Source: Paenibacillus sp. FSL H8-0537 (lineage in GTDB: Bacteria; Bacillota; Bacilli; Paenibacillales; Paenibacillaceae). From it: 64,000 bases of DNA. The translations under genes were made by a program, and so were the position numbers. Numbering within the stretch: position 1 is the first letter of the stretch; each line of letters begins with the position of its first letter. Of this stretch, positions 15,987 to 23,900 are shown piece by piece. The notes beneath the pieces were generated by a model, which was not told the DNA's origin, searched no databases, and saw nothing but the letters and a program-made list of their open reading frames with translations. The DNA lies in assembly GCF_038051995.1 (NCBI RefSeq), contig NZ_CP150290.1, positions 3,276,001 through 3,340,000 of the forward strand, in the 5' to 3' direction.

Positions 15987-17195
15987 ATGAGATTTGATGC
16001 CGACTTTGGAGATGACAACTTGAGAAAATTGAGTCTTTATTATTTCTTTTATTATTTAGCTGCGTCATCCTTTGGTCCTTACATTAGCATTTATTTAAGC
16101 GAGAAGGGGATTAGCCTCATAAGCATTGGCTTGATTTTGTCGATGCTTTCGCTTACAGGCATCCTTGCTCAGCCGTTTATGGGGATTTTAAATGATCGAT
16201 TATCTGACCCTAGACGTATCGTGCTGCTGTGCCTGCTGCTCATGCCATTATTTGCTTTGGGCTATTATTATTTTGATACGGTCTTTGCGCTGTGCCTGGT
16301 GTCTTTCTTCTATGCCATGTTCCAAGCGTCCTCTGCTCCTTTGAGCGATGTGCTGACGGTTGAAATCGCTAACAGCCAAGGTTTCTCCTTCGGAAGCATA
16401 AGACTATGGGGTGCGCTGAGCTTTGCGCTCGGCTCGTTCATTACCGGATTCGTGTATGGAAAAATCGGATATGGTGCCAGCTTTATTAGCTACGCTCTGC
16501 TGATGGTTTTGGCGCTCGTTACGTTCTATACCGTCCCATATAAGACTGTGACGAGAGCTAAAGTGTCCTTGAAGCAGCATGCTTCGCAAATCTTGAAGCA
16601 CCAAAGCTTTTTGACTTTTGTGCTGTTCAGCTTTCTCATCGCTACGTCGATCGCGATTAATTTTAACTTCCTCCCGATTTACTTCAAGGAGGCAGGCTTT
16701 GATAAAGGCTGGATTGGGGCAGCCTACAGCATTGCCGCCATTATTGAGGTTCCAATGTTCTGGTTCGCGGTTAAGCTGCATAGGCGCTTTGGCTTAATTC
16801 CAATGATGATGCTGGCGGCTCTATGCTACAGCTTGAAATGCCTCGTTATGGCTTTCTCTACTCAGGTGGGACTAGTGCTTGCGGTGCAGCTGTTTGATGG
16901 CATCGCCTTTGCGTTCATGGCAAGCGCTTCGGTAGAGGTGATTAACCGCTATGCGCCGAGCTATGCCAAAGCGACGTATCAGACCTTATTTGTGGCGCTT
17001 ACTTCCGGAATTGGAGGCATTATCGGAAGTGCCCTGGGCGGTGTGGTCATTACGCATTGGGGCGTCAACCGGTTGTATTTGTTGCTGTTCAGCTTGTGCT
17101 TTATTGCACTGGTCGGTTTTACGGCAAGGCGCAGGCAGCTTGAGCCCCGCTCTGACGGGGCGGTAAACCAAGAAGGAGAAATGATTCCTTCCTAA
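15987..17195 (+). CDS. MFS transporter (MFS_1-like, nucleoside/sugar symporter-like)
   Basis: 402 residues with 12 predicted membrane helices. The N-terminus (LRKLSLYYFFYYLAASSFGPYIS region) and the helix 4-5 segment FGSIRLWGALSFALGSF match the MFS_1-like/LacY-NupG type group often annotated as nucleoside or sugar proton symporters. ATG 15987 has only a weak upstream TAGAG. It lies 157 bp after the Rieske gene and behind a terminator, so it may be a separate unit or receive read-through. If linked to the purine operon it could import the substrate. It converges with the BlaR1-like gene. Confidence 0.85.
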   Translation: MRFDADFGDDNLRKLSLYYFFYYLAASSFGPYISIYLSEKGISLISIGLILSMLSLTGILAQPFMGILNDRLSDPRRIVLLCLLLMPLFALGYYYFDTVFALCLVSFFYAMFQASSAPLSDVLTVEIANSQGFSFGSIRLWGALSFALGSFITGFVYGKIGYGASFISYALLMVLALVTFYTVPYKTVTRAKVSLKQHASQILKHQSFLTFVLFSFLIATSIAINFNFLPIYFKEAGFDKGWIGAAYSIAAIIEVPMFWFAVKLHRRFGLIPMMMLAALCYSLKCLVMAFSTQVGLVLAVQLFDGIAFAFMASASVEVINRYAPSYAKATYQTLFVALTSGIGGIIGSALGGVVITHWGVNRLYLLLFSLCFIALVGFTARRRQLEPRSDGAVNQEGEMIPS

Positions 17196-17275
17196 AAATA
17201 GAGCAGATGCCCGGAAGCCAATCGGGGCTTGCTACTTCAGGCTATTTCCGAAAGCATCCGCTCTCGCCATTAGGG

Positions 17276-19462
17276 CTAATTCTTTGGAGCCGAAATCATA
17301 GCTTTCAGGTTGTCTTCTTGGTACTTGTCCATACCAGAGAAAACGGCAGTATAATAAATATTGTCCTGCTTCCACAAGTAATAAGGCGTCGTAGGTGATA
17401 CGTAGATTTGGTTCTTGTCTTCATAAGCCGAAATTTCGACGCCATTAATCTCCAGATTCCGAGTGAGCGTGAGCTTGGATGTGTCGAAAAGCGGCTCCTT
17501 GCTCTGATAAAGCGAGAAAGTATCCTCTATATTATAGATTGAGGAATCGTACGATGCGCGATAGTTCGTCCATAGAGCGTCGGTCGCTTGTCTGAACGCA
17601 TACTCCGTATTCTGATCGCCGGCCCTAAGTAATATCGAACCGCTCAGCTTAAGCCCCGGCAATTCCAAAGGAATTTTCACCGTAAAGTCGAGAATGTTTT
17701 CCGCCGCAAGCAAATCCTTTTCATCATAAAGAGGAAACGAATTTCCGGCTCCGTCGTAGCGGACATGCTGAACTTTTTGCGGTATAACAAAGGATTTCAC
17801 CATTTTTGTGAGCTCTTCTTGCGAAATATACTCGCTATAATAATCGATTGCGTACCATATATTGTCATCCTGCCAGTAGAAGCTTGTGCCCGTTTCTGGC
17901 CTTTGCTTGTCGCGTCTCTTATCCGTGAATAAAGTGCCTTTGACATCGCCGATCGTCATCGTTTCCTGTCGGTACTGAGGAGTCTCGTTTGCACTTTGGG
18001 GATATTGAGCCGCCCCCCGTAATTGATTGTGCTCCAACAAATTGCCATTGCCAATAGAAGCTTTGACTTCTATAATTTGTTTATTTTTTTTGCCAAAGTT
18101 AGCTACAAAAGTAATGGATGCTACATCAATAAGATTGGTATCGTTGGCGCTGGTGAAATTTTTAGAGTATAATACATTCTCGAACTGATAACCTTCAGGA
18201 AGATAATCCGGTATTTTAAAGTTATATTTCGGAAAATCGAGTGCCCGATCGAGACTATGAAACCATCTGAATGAATCGTTGTACATAGGATATAGATCCA
18301 AACTAGGGATTGCTGCTTGAGTAACCATATCGAGCTCGGCACCTTTCTCTGGATCCGACGCATTGGTAAGCAAGATGGCGCTCAAGACAATAACCGAGAG
18401 AATAGCAGCGGCGGAGAGCTTGTACGAACCTTTTTTAAACTTGGCAATCATTATCATTCTCCGTTTTGCTTCATTTTTGTTGTCCCCAAAATACGATAGG
18501 TTGACCCGAGAAGAGGGGGAATGGGAAAATAAACGCGACAGCATGAGTAAGGTTCTGCCATAGGACAAAGCTTCATGCTCGCCCAGCGCTTCAAGAACAC
18601 GCGCGTCGCAGGCCACCTCCTGATCGGCTTTCATCTTTCTTACGGAAAGCCACACCAAAGGGTTGTACCAATGCATTCCTACGGAAAGAGCCCACAGGGA
18701 GTTGAACCATAAGTCCTTACGTTTGTAGTGGATGAGTTCATGCATCAGGATATGCGTTAGCTGGTTTGAATCGGCGATCGTGCTAATATCCTCGGGCAAA
18801 TAAATCCGCGGCCTCCATAAACCATAAAGACAAGGGCTACGAAGATGGCTTGTTTCATAGACGTATATTCTTTTTTTTATGATCAGCTTCTGTTTGCACG
18901 CCTCAAGAGCCATGAGTACTTCAGCTTCCTCGATTTTTACTGAGTTTCCGACTATTTTCCTGAAAATCAGCGCGCTAAACAGGTAATATCCACCCAAGCA
19001 TAGAAGCCCTATAAGCCATACCAGCGAGCCTATCGATAGCCAAGTCATTCCATCCGTGCTTTCTGAAATATGGTCTTGAGAAGAACGTGTTGGGACTGAA
19101 GATTCTGTTTCGTCTGCTTGGTTCGTGATGAACTTGGGAGGCTGTTTATTTATATCCATATCATTGGAATTAATTTCCGTGTCGGTGCCGATCTTAGTAA
19201 AGGGAGTGAGCTGCGTACTCTTCTGAACTGAATTCCATTCCAGCGGGAACGTTTTCGGCAGCACATTAAACAAGCTTAACTGACTCTGTGGAGCAATGGG
19301 AACCAGCAGCTTAATTAACACAATAAACCACAATATATGGATAACTCTAGGTTTAAGGTGCTTTTGGAACAGCTTCCTAATCAAGAGTAGTATGAATAGG
19401 ATTACCGTCGATACCGCTGACGCAGTGAACAGAAGAGAAAAGACTGTTTCCAGATACTTCAT
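17276..19462 (-). CDS. BlaR1/MecR1-like M56 membrane metallopeptidase with DUF4367-like sensor repeats
   Basis: 728 residues. The N-terminal half has membrane helices near 10-30, 40-57 and 140-168. The gluzincin motif HELIH is at 241-245, and a further helix lies near 350-367. In BlaR1 the extracellular C-terminus is a beta-lactam-binding penicillin-recognition domain. Here it instead looks like two DUF4367-type modules (IPDYLPEGYQFENV at about 430, then DNIWYAIDYY). No SxxK/penicillin-binding pattern was seen, so the inducer is probably not a beta-lactam. The start ATG overlaps the stop of the BlaI-like gene (ATGA-type coupling), giving a sensor-protease/repressor pair. Confidence 0.9.
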   Translation of the reverse strand: MKYLETVFSLLFTASAVSTVILFILLLIRKLFQKHLKPRVIHILWFIVLIKLLVPIAPQSQLSLFNVLPKTFPLEWNSVQKSTQLTPFTKIGTDTEINSNDMDINKQPPKFITNQADETESSVPTRSSQDHISESTDGMTWLSIGSLVWLIGLLCLGGYYLFSALIFRKIVGNSVKIEEAEVLMALEACKQKLIIKKRIYVYETSHLRSPCLYGLWRPRIYLPEDISTIADSNQLTHILMHELIHYKRKDLWFNSLWALSVGMHWYNPLVWLSVRKMKADQEVACDARVLEALGEHEALSYGRTLLMLSRLFSHSPSSRVNLSYFGDNKNEAKRRMIMIAKFKKGSYKLSAAAILSVIVLSAILLTNASDPEKGAELDMVTQAAIPSLDLYPMYNDSFRWFHSLDRALDFPKYNFKIPDYLPEGYQFENVLYSKNFTSANDTNLIDVASITFVANFGKKNKQIIEVKASIGNGNLLEHNQLRGAAQYPQSANETPQYRQETMTIGDVKGTLFTDKRRDKQRPETGTSFYWQDDNIWYAIDYYSEYISQEELTKMVKSFVIPQKVQHVRYDGAGNSFPLYDEKDLLAAENILDFTVKIPLELPGLKLSGSILLRAGDQNTEYAFRQATDALWTNYRASYDSSIYNIEDTFSLYQSKEPLFDTSKLTLTRNLEINGVEISAYEDKNQIYVSPTTPYYLWKQDNIYYTAVFSGMDKYQEDNLKAMISAPKN

Positions 19463-19845
19463 AGCTTCTTCTTGTTCTCCAATATTTGTTGAAGCTCCTC
19501 AATATCTTTATCCGATAGTGTCTCTTCTTCGAGAAATTTCGCGCACATCATCCCTACTGCTCCTTTATAAACTCTATTCAGAAATGAACGATTCTCGGCC
19601 TTTAAGTATTCATCATGCGAAACCAGCGGATAGTAGAGGTAGTTCCGGCCGGACTTTTCGAATCGAATCGCTTTTTTCTTGTGAAGTCTATTCAGGAAGG
19701 TTTTAATCGTCTGATCCGACCAATGCATTTGTTGGGTTAATTTGAAAATAATCTCACTGGCGGACAAAGGCTCCTTTTGCCAGAGGAGCTTCATCACTTC
19801 GCTTTCGGCCTCGGTAATGTGTGGGGACTCGTGCATCGTATTCAC
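19459..19845 (-). CDS. BlaI/MecI/CopY-family transcriptional repressor
   Basis: 128 residues; winged-helix N-terminal half (ESEVMKLLWQKEPLSASEII, then WSDQTIKTFLNRLHKKKAI) and a dimerising C-terminal half, the normal size for BlaI. The family represses its own operon and is cleaved by the partner M56 protease. Two matching palindromes lie directly upstream at 19863-19904, supporting autoregulation. No beta-lactamase, penicillin-binding protein or copper ATPase gene is adjacent, so the target, if any beyond the pair itself, is unknown. Confidence 0.92.
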   Translation of the reverse strand: MNTMHESPHITEAESEVMKLLWQKEPLSASEIIFKLTQQMHWSDQTIKTFLNRLHKKKAIRFEKSGRNYLYYPLVSHDEYLKAENRSFLNRVYKGAVGMMCAKFLEEETLSDKDIEELQQILENKKKL

Positions 19846-19862
19846 CCTTCTTTATTTTATTT

Positions 19863-19904
19863 GTTTACAGCTGTAAACGATATTTAAAGTTTACAAGTGT
19901 AAAC
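19863..19904 (-). promoter_or_regulatory. Two BlaI-type operators upstream of the blaI/blaR1-like pair
   Basis: GTTTACAGCTGTAAAC (19863-19878) is a perfect 16-bp palindrome, and GTTTACAAGTGTAAAC (19889-19904) differs only at the centre. Both match the TTACAnnTGTAA core recognised by BlaI-family repressors, and their centres are 26 bp apart. Confidence 0.85.
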
Positions 19905-19926
19905 GCAACGTGTCAAGATTAAATCG

Positions 19927-20194
19927 TGATTTCCGAAGTTTGGTCTGTAAGACAGAAAAATAAGGCAAATACGCTATCGGAGCTTGCATTTAGCGCTTAT
20001 TTGAAGGACAATGGCTTCATTGTTCTGGAAACGATTGCATTAATGCAAGAGACTGAGCTCTGTACGGTTGACTGTTAAGGCGGGCGATAGCGGAAACGTG
20101 GCATAATGAGCCGGAATGGATGTCGCAGCTGCGCAGCAGATTAGAGCAGTCGCTTAAGGAAGCAGAAGCTTCCTTCGGAAAAGAAATTGATTAG
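19927..20194 (+). pseudogene. Probable decayed gene in two frames
   Basis: One frame from 19927 reads VISEVWSVRQKNKANTLSEL and runs to a TAA near 20077. A second frame from about 20072 reads LRRAIAETWHNEPEWMSQ and ends KEAEASFGKEID with a stop at 20192-20194. Both look protein-like and they meet around 20060-20077, as expected if one gene suffered a frameshift. I cannot name the family. The SDR gene starts 17 bp later, so the intact ancestor was probably co-transcribed with it. Confidence 0.35.
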
Positions 20195-20210
20195 AGGGAG
20201 CTGGTTTAGC

Positions 20211-20900
20211 ATGAACATTTTAATTACAGGAGCAGGGCGAGGACTTGGCTATGAACTGACGAGCGAGGCGCTGGAGCGCGGACATTCGGTTGTCGCGGGT
20301 GTTCGATCGCCAAATGAGAAGCTGTCGGCACTTGCGGAAAAATATGGTGAGCGGCTAGCACTTGTGGAGCTGGATGTCACAAATGAGGAAGGCATTGCAG
20401 CGCTCGCTTCACAATTGAAGGAGCAGAATGCGAGCCTTGGAGCGATCATCAATAATGCAGCGATTCTTAATTCTCGAAATACACACATCGAACAGTTGGA
20501 TTTTAAGGAAGTGGCTCTGACGATGGATATTAATGTATATGGACCTATGCGTGTCGTGAAGCATTTGCTGCCTTTATTAACGGAGAAGGACGCTGCCATT
20601 TTTAATATTTCTTCTGAAGCGGGCAGCATTACGCATGCTTATCCAGGCGATTATCCTTATGCGATATCCAAAACAGCGCTCAATATGTTCACGCAGCAGC
20701 TACATGTATATTTGCAGAAGCGGGGCATTCAGGTGCTCAGTATTCATCCCGGCTGGATGCGGACGGATATGGGCGGTGGAGAGGCGCCGCTGGATGCGAG
20801 CCATAGCGCGCGCGGCATTATTGGGCTATTGGAGCAGCGCCGCACGCCGGACGGCCGCTTTATGTTCGTTGATCATGAAGGGAATTCAATGCCGATTTAG
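20211..20900 (+). CDS. Short-chain dehydrogenase/reductase (SDR)
   Basis: 229 residues. Nucleotide-binding TGAGRGLG (residues 6-13), INNAA, catalytic Ser in NISSEAGS, and Tyr/Lys in YAISK. Such enzymes oxidise or reduce alcohols and carbonyls with NAD(P)H. ATG 20211 follows GAGGGAG; an in-frame TTG at 20187 lies in the remnant upstream and is less likely. The C-terminal LLEQRRTPDGRFMFVDHEG is common in carbonyl-reductase-like SDRs of this group. Substrate is unknown. Confidence 0.9.
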   Translation: MNILITGAGRGLGYELTSEALERGHSVVAGVRSPNEKLSALAEKYGERLALVELDVTNEEGIAALASQLKEQNASLGAIINNAAILNSRNTHIEQLDFKEVALTMDINVYGPMRVVKHLLPLLTEKDAAIFNISSEAGSITHAYPGDYPYAISKTALNMFTQQLHVYLQKRGIQVLSIHPGWMRTDMGGGEAPLDASHSARGIIGLLEQRRTPDGRFMFVDHEGNSMPI

Positions 20901-20917
20901 AAAGTCGGAATTGGTTG

Positions 20918-20945
20918 TTGACAAATAACGGAAATCAGCTATACT
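20918..20945 (+). promoter_or_regulatory. Promoter for the ZTP riboswitch leader
   Basis: Minus 35 TTGACA at 20918-20923, 16-bp spacer, minus 10 TATACT at 20940-20945. Transcription would start near 20953, about 18 nt before the aptamer. Confidence 0.72.
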
Positions 20946-20967
20946 AGCATTAATTATTGGTATGCGT

Positions 20968-21031
20968 AACTGGCGAAAACGTAGAGCACTACGGGGGAGC
21001 GCATATATCATAGCAGCCGTTCGCCTGGGCA
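20968..21031 (+). ncRNA. ZTP (pfl) riboswitch
   Basis: P1 GGCGAA/TTCGCC (20972-20977 with 21020-21025) encloses P2 CGTAG/CTACG (20980-20984, 20989-20993). P2 is followed by the conserved GGGGGAGC, then a variable stretch and GCCG. The closing CCTGGGCA ends at 21031. This layout (ACTGGCG, short hairpin, GGGGAGC, GCCG, CGCCTGGGC) matches the pfl motif that senses the purine intermediates ZMP/ZTP and usually controls purine and folate genes. A terminator follows directly, so regulation is at transcription. Confidence 0.85.
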
Positions 21032-21061
21032 AAGTATTTGGTCATCTGACCAAATACTTTT
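21031..21061 (+). terminator. Intrinsic terminator of the ZTP riboswitch
   Basis: Perfect 13-bp stem AAAGTATTTGGTC/GACCAAATACTTT with an ATCT loop, ending in T residues. It starts at the last base of the aptamer, so folding of the aptamer tail and of the terminator base would compete for space. Confidence 0.88.
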
Positions 21062-21069
21062 CTATTTTA

Positions 21070-21116
21070 AAATATAAGCGGAGTATAAGTTTCCCCCTTA
21101 TACTCCGCTTATATTT
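21070..21116. repeat. Perfect 19-bp inverted repeat between riboswitch and gene
   Basis: Arms at 21070-21088 and 21098-21116 are exact reverse complements (core AAGCGGAGTATAA), with a GTTTCCCCC loop. The 3' arm ends in TTT only, so it is a weak terminator candidate; it could be an operator or an RNA hairpin in the leader. Confidence 0.7.
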
Positions 21117-21140
21117 CACCGCGAAACGTTAGCTTTACCA

Positions 21141-21169
21141 CCAGAGGACGGCGACAGCCGTTTGCGCTT
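21141..21169 (+). repeat. Copy 1 of a 29-bp intergenic repeat
   Basis: This 29-bp sequence (starts CCAGAGGACGGCG, ends GTTTGCGCTT) is identical to 39387-39415. The similarity extends about 11 bp to the left with a few mismatches (AGCTTT shared). It contains a small hairpin GACGGC-GACA-GCCGTT. Here it lies 14 bp before a TTG start and just upstream of the ribosome binding site. Confidence 0.8.
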
Positions 21170-21183
21170 GAGGAGAGGGCAAA

Positions 21184-22305
21184 TTGAAGCAGACGAGAAA
21201 TGTAGCAGTGTTAGTTTATGAGAGAGTGGATACACTTGATTTTGCTGGTCCATTTGATATATTCGCCATCTCAAGTGGAAAGGACCGAGATTTTAACGTA
21301 TACACGGTTGGCGAGACGAAGAAAGCTTTGCTTACGCTTAGCGGAATTGCGATCACACCGGCGCATAGCTTCGAGGATTGTCCTGTTCCTGATCTATTAA
21401 TCGTTCCTGGTGGCATGGGATCGCGTACGGAGATGCATAATGAGAAGCTTACGAATTGGATTCGCCAAATGGCAGAGCATGCTGAGCTTATTTTATCTGT
21501 ATGCACAGGAGCGCTGCTGCTGGCCAAAGCTAATTTGCTGGATGGATTGCGGATTACAACGAATCGCCGGGCGCTTGATTTGCTTCGTGAGCTTGCGCCT
21601 TCCAGTGCTGTGATTGTTGAGAACGTGCGTTACGTGGATAATGGAAAATGCGTTATGTCCGCAGGAGTGACGGCTGGCATGGATGCTGCACTTTATGTCG
21701 TGGCAAGGCTGCACGGTCAAGAGCGGGCTGAGCAAACAGCAGCTATTATTGAATATGATTGGCATGCAGAGAAAGGAAAAAACAGCCTCAACTTGGCAGT
21801 GTCTGCCTTGAAAGCCGAGCTTGAAATGAAACACGCTACATCTGATGATCTGGAAGCGATGCTTCGTTTATACAAGGAAGCAGCCCGCTGGATATATGAG
21901 GCGAAGGGCTTGCGCCAGTGGAGCGAGGATTCTTTTACATTGGCATATTTGGAGGGATTTATTAGGGAGAAAGAAGTATTCGTCGCTTACCTGCAGGGCG
22001 AGCTTGCGGGCTGTTTTTCGGTCGAATGGGGGGACGAGCCGATTTGGGGAGAGCAATTTCATACGGATGCCGGTTATGTACATCGGCTGGCTGTAGCGCG
22101 CAGCATCAAGGGGCAAGGTATTGGCGGTCAACTGCTTGCTTGGTCGGAAGCTTATATTCGCGGGCGCGGCAAAGCCTGGATGCGACTCGATTGCATGGCA
22201 GAAAACCCGTCACTTAACGCCTTTTATGTCAGCCAAGGCTTGACTTTATGCGGCAGATACGATGCAGATGGCTGGAGCGCAAATTTATATGAAAAAAAGC
22301 TGTAA
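21184..22305 (+). CDS. Fusion protein: DJ-1/PfpI-family domain plus GNAT acetyltransferase
   Basis: 373 residues starting at TTG 21184 after GAGGAGAGGG. Residues 1-195 form a DJ-1/PfpI glutamine-amidotransferase-like domain with the nucleophile elbow SVCTGALLLA (Cys107) and an AraC-associated-type ending (GVTAGMDAALYVVARL). Residues from about 205 form a GNAT domain with the acetyl-CoA loop RSIKGQGIGGQLL and a C-terminal NPSLNAFYVSQGL. Each half is usually a separate protein. A ZTP riboswitch lies upstream, hinting at a link to purine or one-carbon metabolism. Substrates of both halves are unknown. Confidence 0.88.
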   Translation: MKQTRNVAVLVYERVDTLDFAGPFDIFAISSGKDRDFNVYTVGETKKALLTLSGIAITPAHSFEDCPVPDLLIVPGGMGSRTEMHNEKLTNWIRQMAEHAELILSVCTGALLLAKANLLDGLRITTNRRALDLLRELAPSSAVIVENVRYVDNGKCVMSAGVTAGMDAALYVVARLHGQERAEQTAAIIEYDWHAEKGKNSLNLAVSALKAELEMKHATSDDLEAMLRLYKEAARWIYEAKGLRQWSEDSFTLAYLEGFIREKEVFVAYLQGELAGCFSVEWGDEPIWGEQFHTDAGYVHRLAVARSIKGQGIGGQLLAWSEAYIRGRGKAWMRLDCMAENPSLNAFYVSQGLTLCGRYDADGWSANLYEKKL

Positions 22306-22310
22306 CCACC

Positions 22311-22496
22311 TATGATGGAGAACTGCTAGCGCAGCCTCAGGAGGGTGAACGGCTTTGGGTACACAAAAAGGAAGCGCTCGACTTGCCTATGCAAGATTGG
22401 TTTAGGCGGCGCTTCCCCTTATTTTTATTCCAGGTGTATTTGAGCATGATTCTTTATGGAACGCAGTCAAAAAGCAGACAGATAATGAGCAATTAA
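22311..22496 (+). pseudogene. C-terminal fragment of a NUDIX hydrolase
   Basis: An uninterrupted frame reads YDGELLAQPQEGERLWVHKK then EALDLPMQDWFRRRFPLFLF and ends at TAA 22494-22496. This is the typical end of MutT/NUDIX 8-oxo-dGTP-diphosphatase-like proteins, where a strand with WV is followed by a helix containing LPLF. There is no start codon with a ribosome binding site and no NUDIX box upstream; the preceding bases belong to the GNAT fusion gene. I read it as a deletion remnant. Confidence 0.6.
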
Positions 22497-22541
22497 GTTA
22501 TTATCCGCTGTAAGAAGTTTCTTTATACCAAGCAGGAAGGT

Positions 22542-23744
22542 TTATGCATTCCCTGATGGCTGTTTTGCCTCGGTTAAGTAATATAGAAAGGCAACCACTG
22601 GCAGAGAAATACCGATCAGGGAAGCTAAAGCCCATCCGCCATAAGCATAGGCCCATCCTCCCAAAAAGGACCCCACGGCTCCGCCGATAAAGAAAATGGC
22701 CATGAACAGCCCATTAAGACGTCCCCGCATCTCACTGCCTAGCGAATAAATAATGCGCTGGCCCAATACAAGATTTCCAGACACTCCCATATCCAAAACG
22801 ATAGCGGCAACCAGCAGCAACGCTAGAGCGGCGAAAGAATCCCCACGCACGAGATAGGCAGTCAAAAAGGAAAGGGCAGAAACCGCAATCGCGATGCCGC
22901 TCAGCCATTTAGTCAAGCCGCGGTCAGCCAGTCTGCCGGCAATAGGTGCCGCTACAGCGCCTGCTACACCAGCGAGAGCGAATAAAGCGATGCCTTGCTG
23001 GGTTAAATGAAAATGTTCAGATAAACGCAGCGGAATGACGGTCCAAAACAAACTAAAGGAGCCAAATAAACAAGCTTGATAAAAGGCGCGGCGACGCAAA
23101 ATAGGCGTTGCTTTCAATAACGAGCCTAAAGAGCGAATCAATGCTCCATATTGGAGGGATGGTGCTGGTTTCCGCTGTGGAAGCGCACGGGATAGAACAA
23201 TTGCGAGCATTGTAATCACGATAGCAGATAAAATAAAAACGGCTCTCCAGCCCAAGTATTCCGTCACGAGACTGGCTAAAGGACGAGCAAACATAATGCC
23301 TAGCAGCAGGCCGCTCATCACATTGCCCACAACACGTCCGCGCTGCTCCTCTGCTGCCAGGAAAGTGGCGTAGGGGACGAGAATTTGAGCAGCAACTGAG
23401 CCTATTCCTATAAATAAAGCTGAGATCAGAAAGGTTGCTGTATGAGAGGCAAATATAGTTCCGATTAGCGCGATAATGACGACAACTAATGAGGTGATGA
23501 CTAGACGGCGATTTTCAATCAGATCACTGAGCGGGACGATAAATAATAGACCGATAACATAACCGACTTGAGTTAGCGTTACAATTAACCCTGCTGCCCC
23601 TAACGGTATTCCGATGGATGCGCTAATCGGCCCGATTAACGTCTGGGCATAATAAAGATTTGCCACGATGAGGCCGCAAGCAGCGGCAAGAAGAAACATA
23701 AGCCAGTTCGGAATGGATTTGTCCTTGGAGCGTAAGTTTTTCAT
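22542..23744 (-). CDS. MFS transporter (drug/metabolite efflux type, YnfM-like)
   Basis: 400 residues, 12 predicted membrane helices. It has the helix 2-3 loop PLSDLIENRRLV (motif A position), and the helix pattern GLIVTLTQVGYVIGLLFIVPLSD and RGRVVGNVMSGLLLGIMFARP common to YnfM/AraJ-type exporters. ATG 23744 follows AGGCAGG on the minus strand. It is divergent from a TetR gene with a shared 156-bp control region containing a palindrome, so it is probably induced by the TetR ligand. Substrate unknown. Confidence 0.9.
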   Translation of the reverse strand: MKNLRSKDKSIPNWLMFLLAAACGLIVANLYYAQTLIGPISASIGIPLGAAGLIVTLTQVGYVIGLLFIVPLSDLIENRRLVITSLVVVIIALIGTIFASHTATFLISALFIGIGSVAAQILVPYATFLAAEEQRGRVVGNVMSGLLLGIMFARPLASLVTEYLGWRAVFILSAIVITMLAIVLSRALPQRKPAPSLQYGALIRSLGSLLKATPILRRRAFYQACLFGSFSLFWTVIPLRLSEHFHLTQQGIALFALAGVAGAVAAPIAGRLADRGLTKWLSGIAIAVSALSFLTAYLVRGDSFAALALLLVAAIVLDMGVSGNLVLGQRIIYSLGSEMRGRLNGLFMAIFFIGGAVGSFLGGWAYAYGGWALASLIGISLPVVAFLYYLTEAKQPSGNA

Positions 23745-23810
23745 AATAACCTGCCTTCTTTCTGTTCAAATGGAGGTGTCAATCCTTTTTTTCTTTATGG
23801 CTATATTATA

Positions 23811-23826
23811 TACTATACGTACAGTA
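23811..23826. promoter_or_regulatory. Candidate TetR operator between the MFS and tetR genes
   Basis: TACTATACGTACAGTA matches its own reverse complement at 14 of 16 positions and lies in an AT-rich stretch with TATATTATATAC minus-10-like sequence. Its place between divergent tetR and efflux genes fits an operator serving both. Confidence 0.6.
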
Positions 23827-23900
23827 TTTAAAATGTTTTTTTTCAACGTGCCCAAAATTTTATATAATGTAAAGAAAGTCCACTAAAGGAGCAATGACCA

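Noticed and set aside
15987..17195. MFS transporter as third gene of the purine riboswitch operon
   Set aside because: A clear terminator at 15869-15898 separates it from the Rieske gene. A functional link is possible but co-transcription is not supported.
17198..17268. Inverted pair AGAGCAGATGC / GCATCCGCTCT between the convergent MFS and BlaR1-like genes
   Set aside because: The loop is very long and there is no T-run, so a terminator call is not justified.
17276..19845. Beta-lactam resistance locus
   Set aside because: The sensor lacks a penicillin-binding pattern and no beta-lactamase or PBP gene is adjacent.
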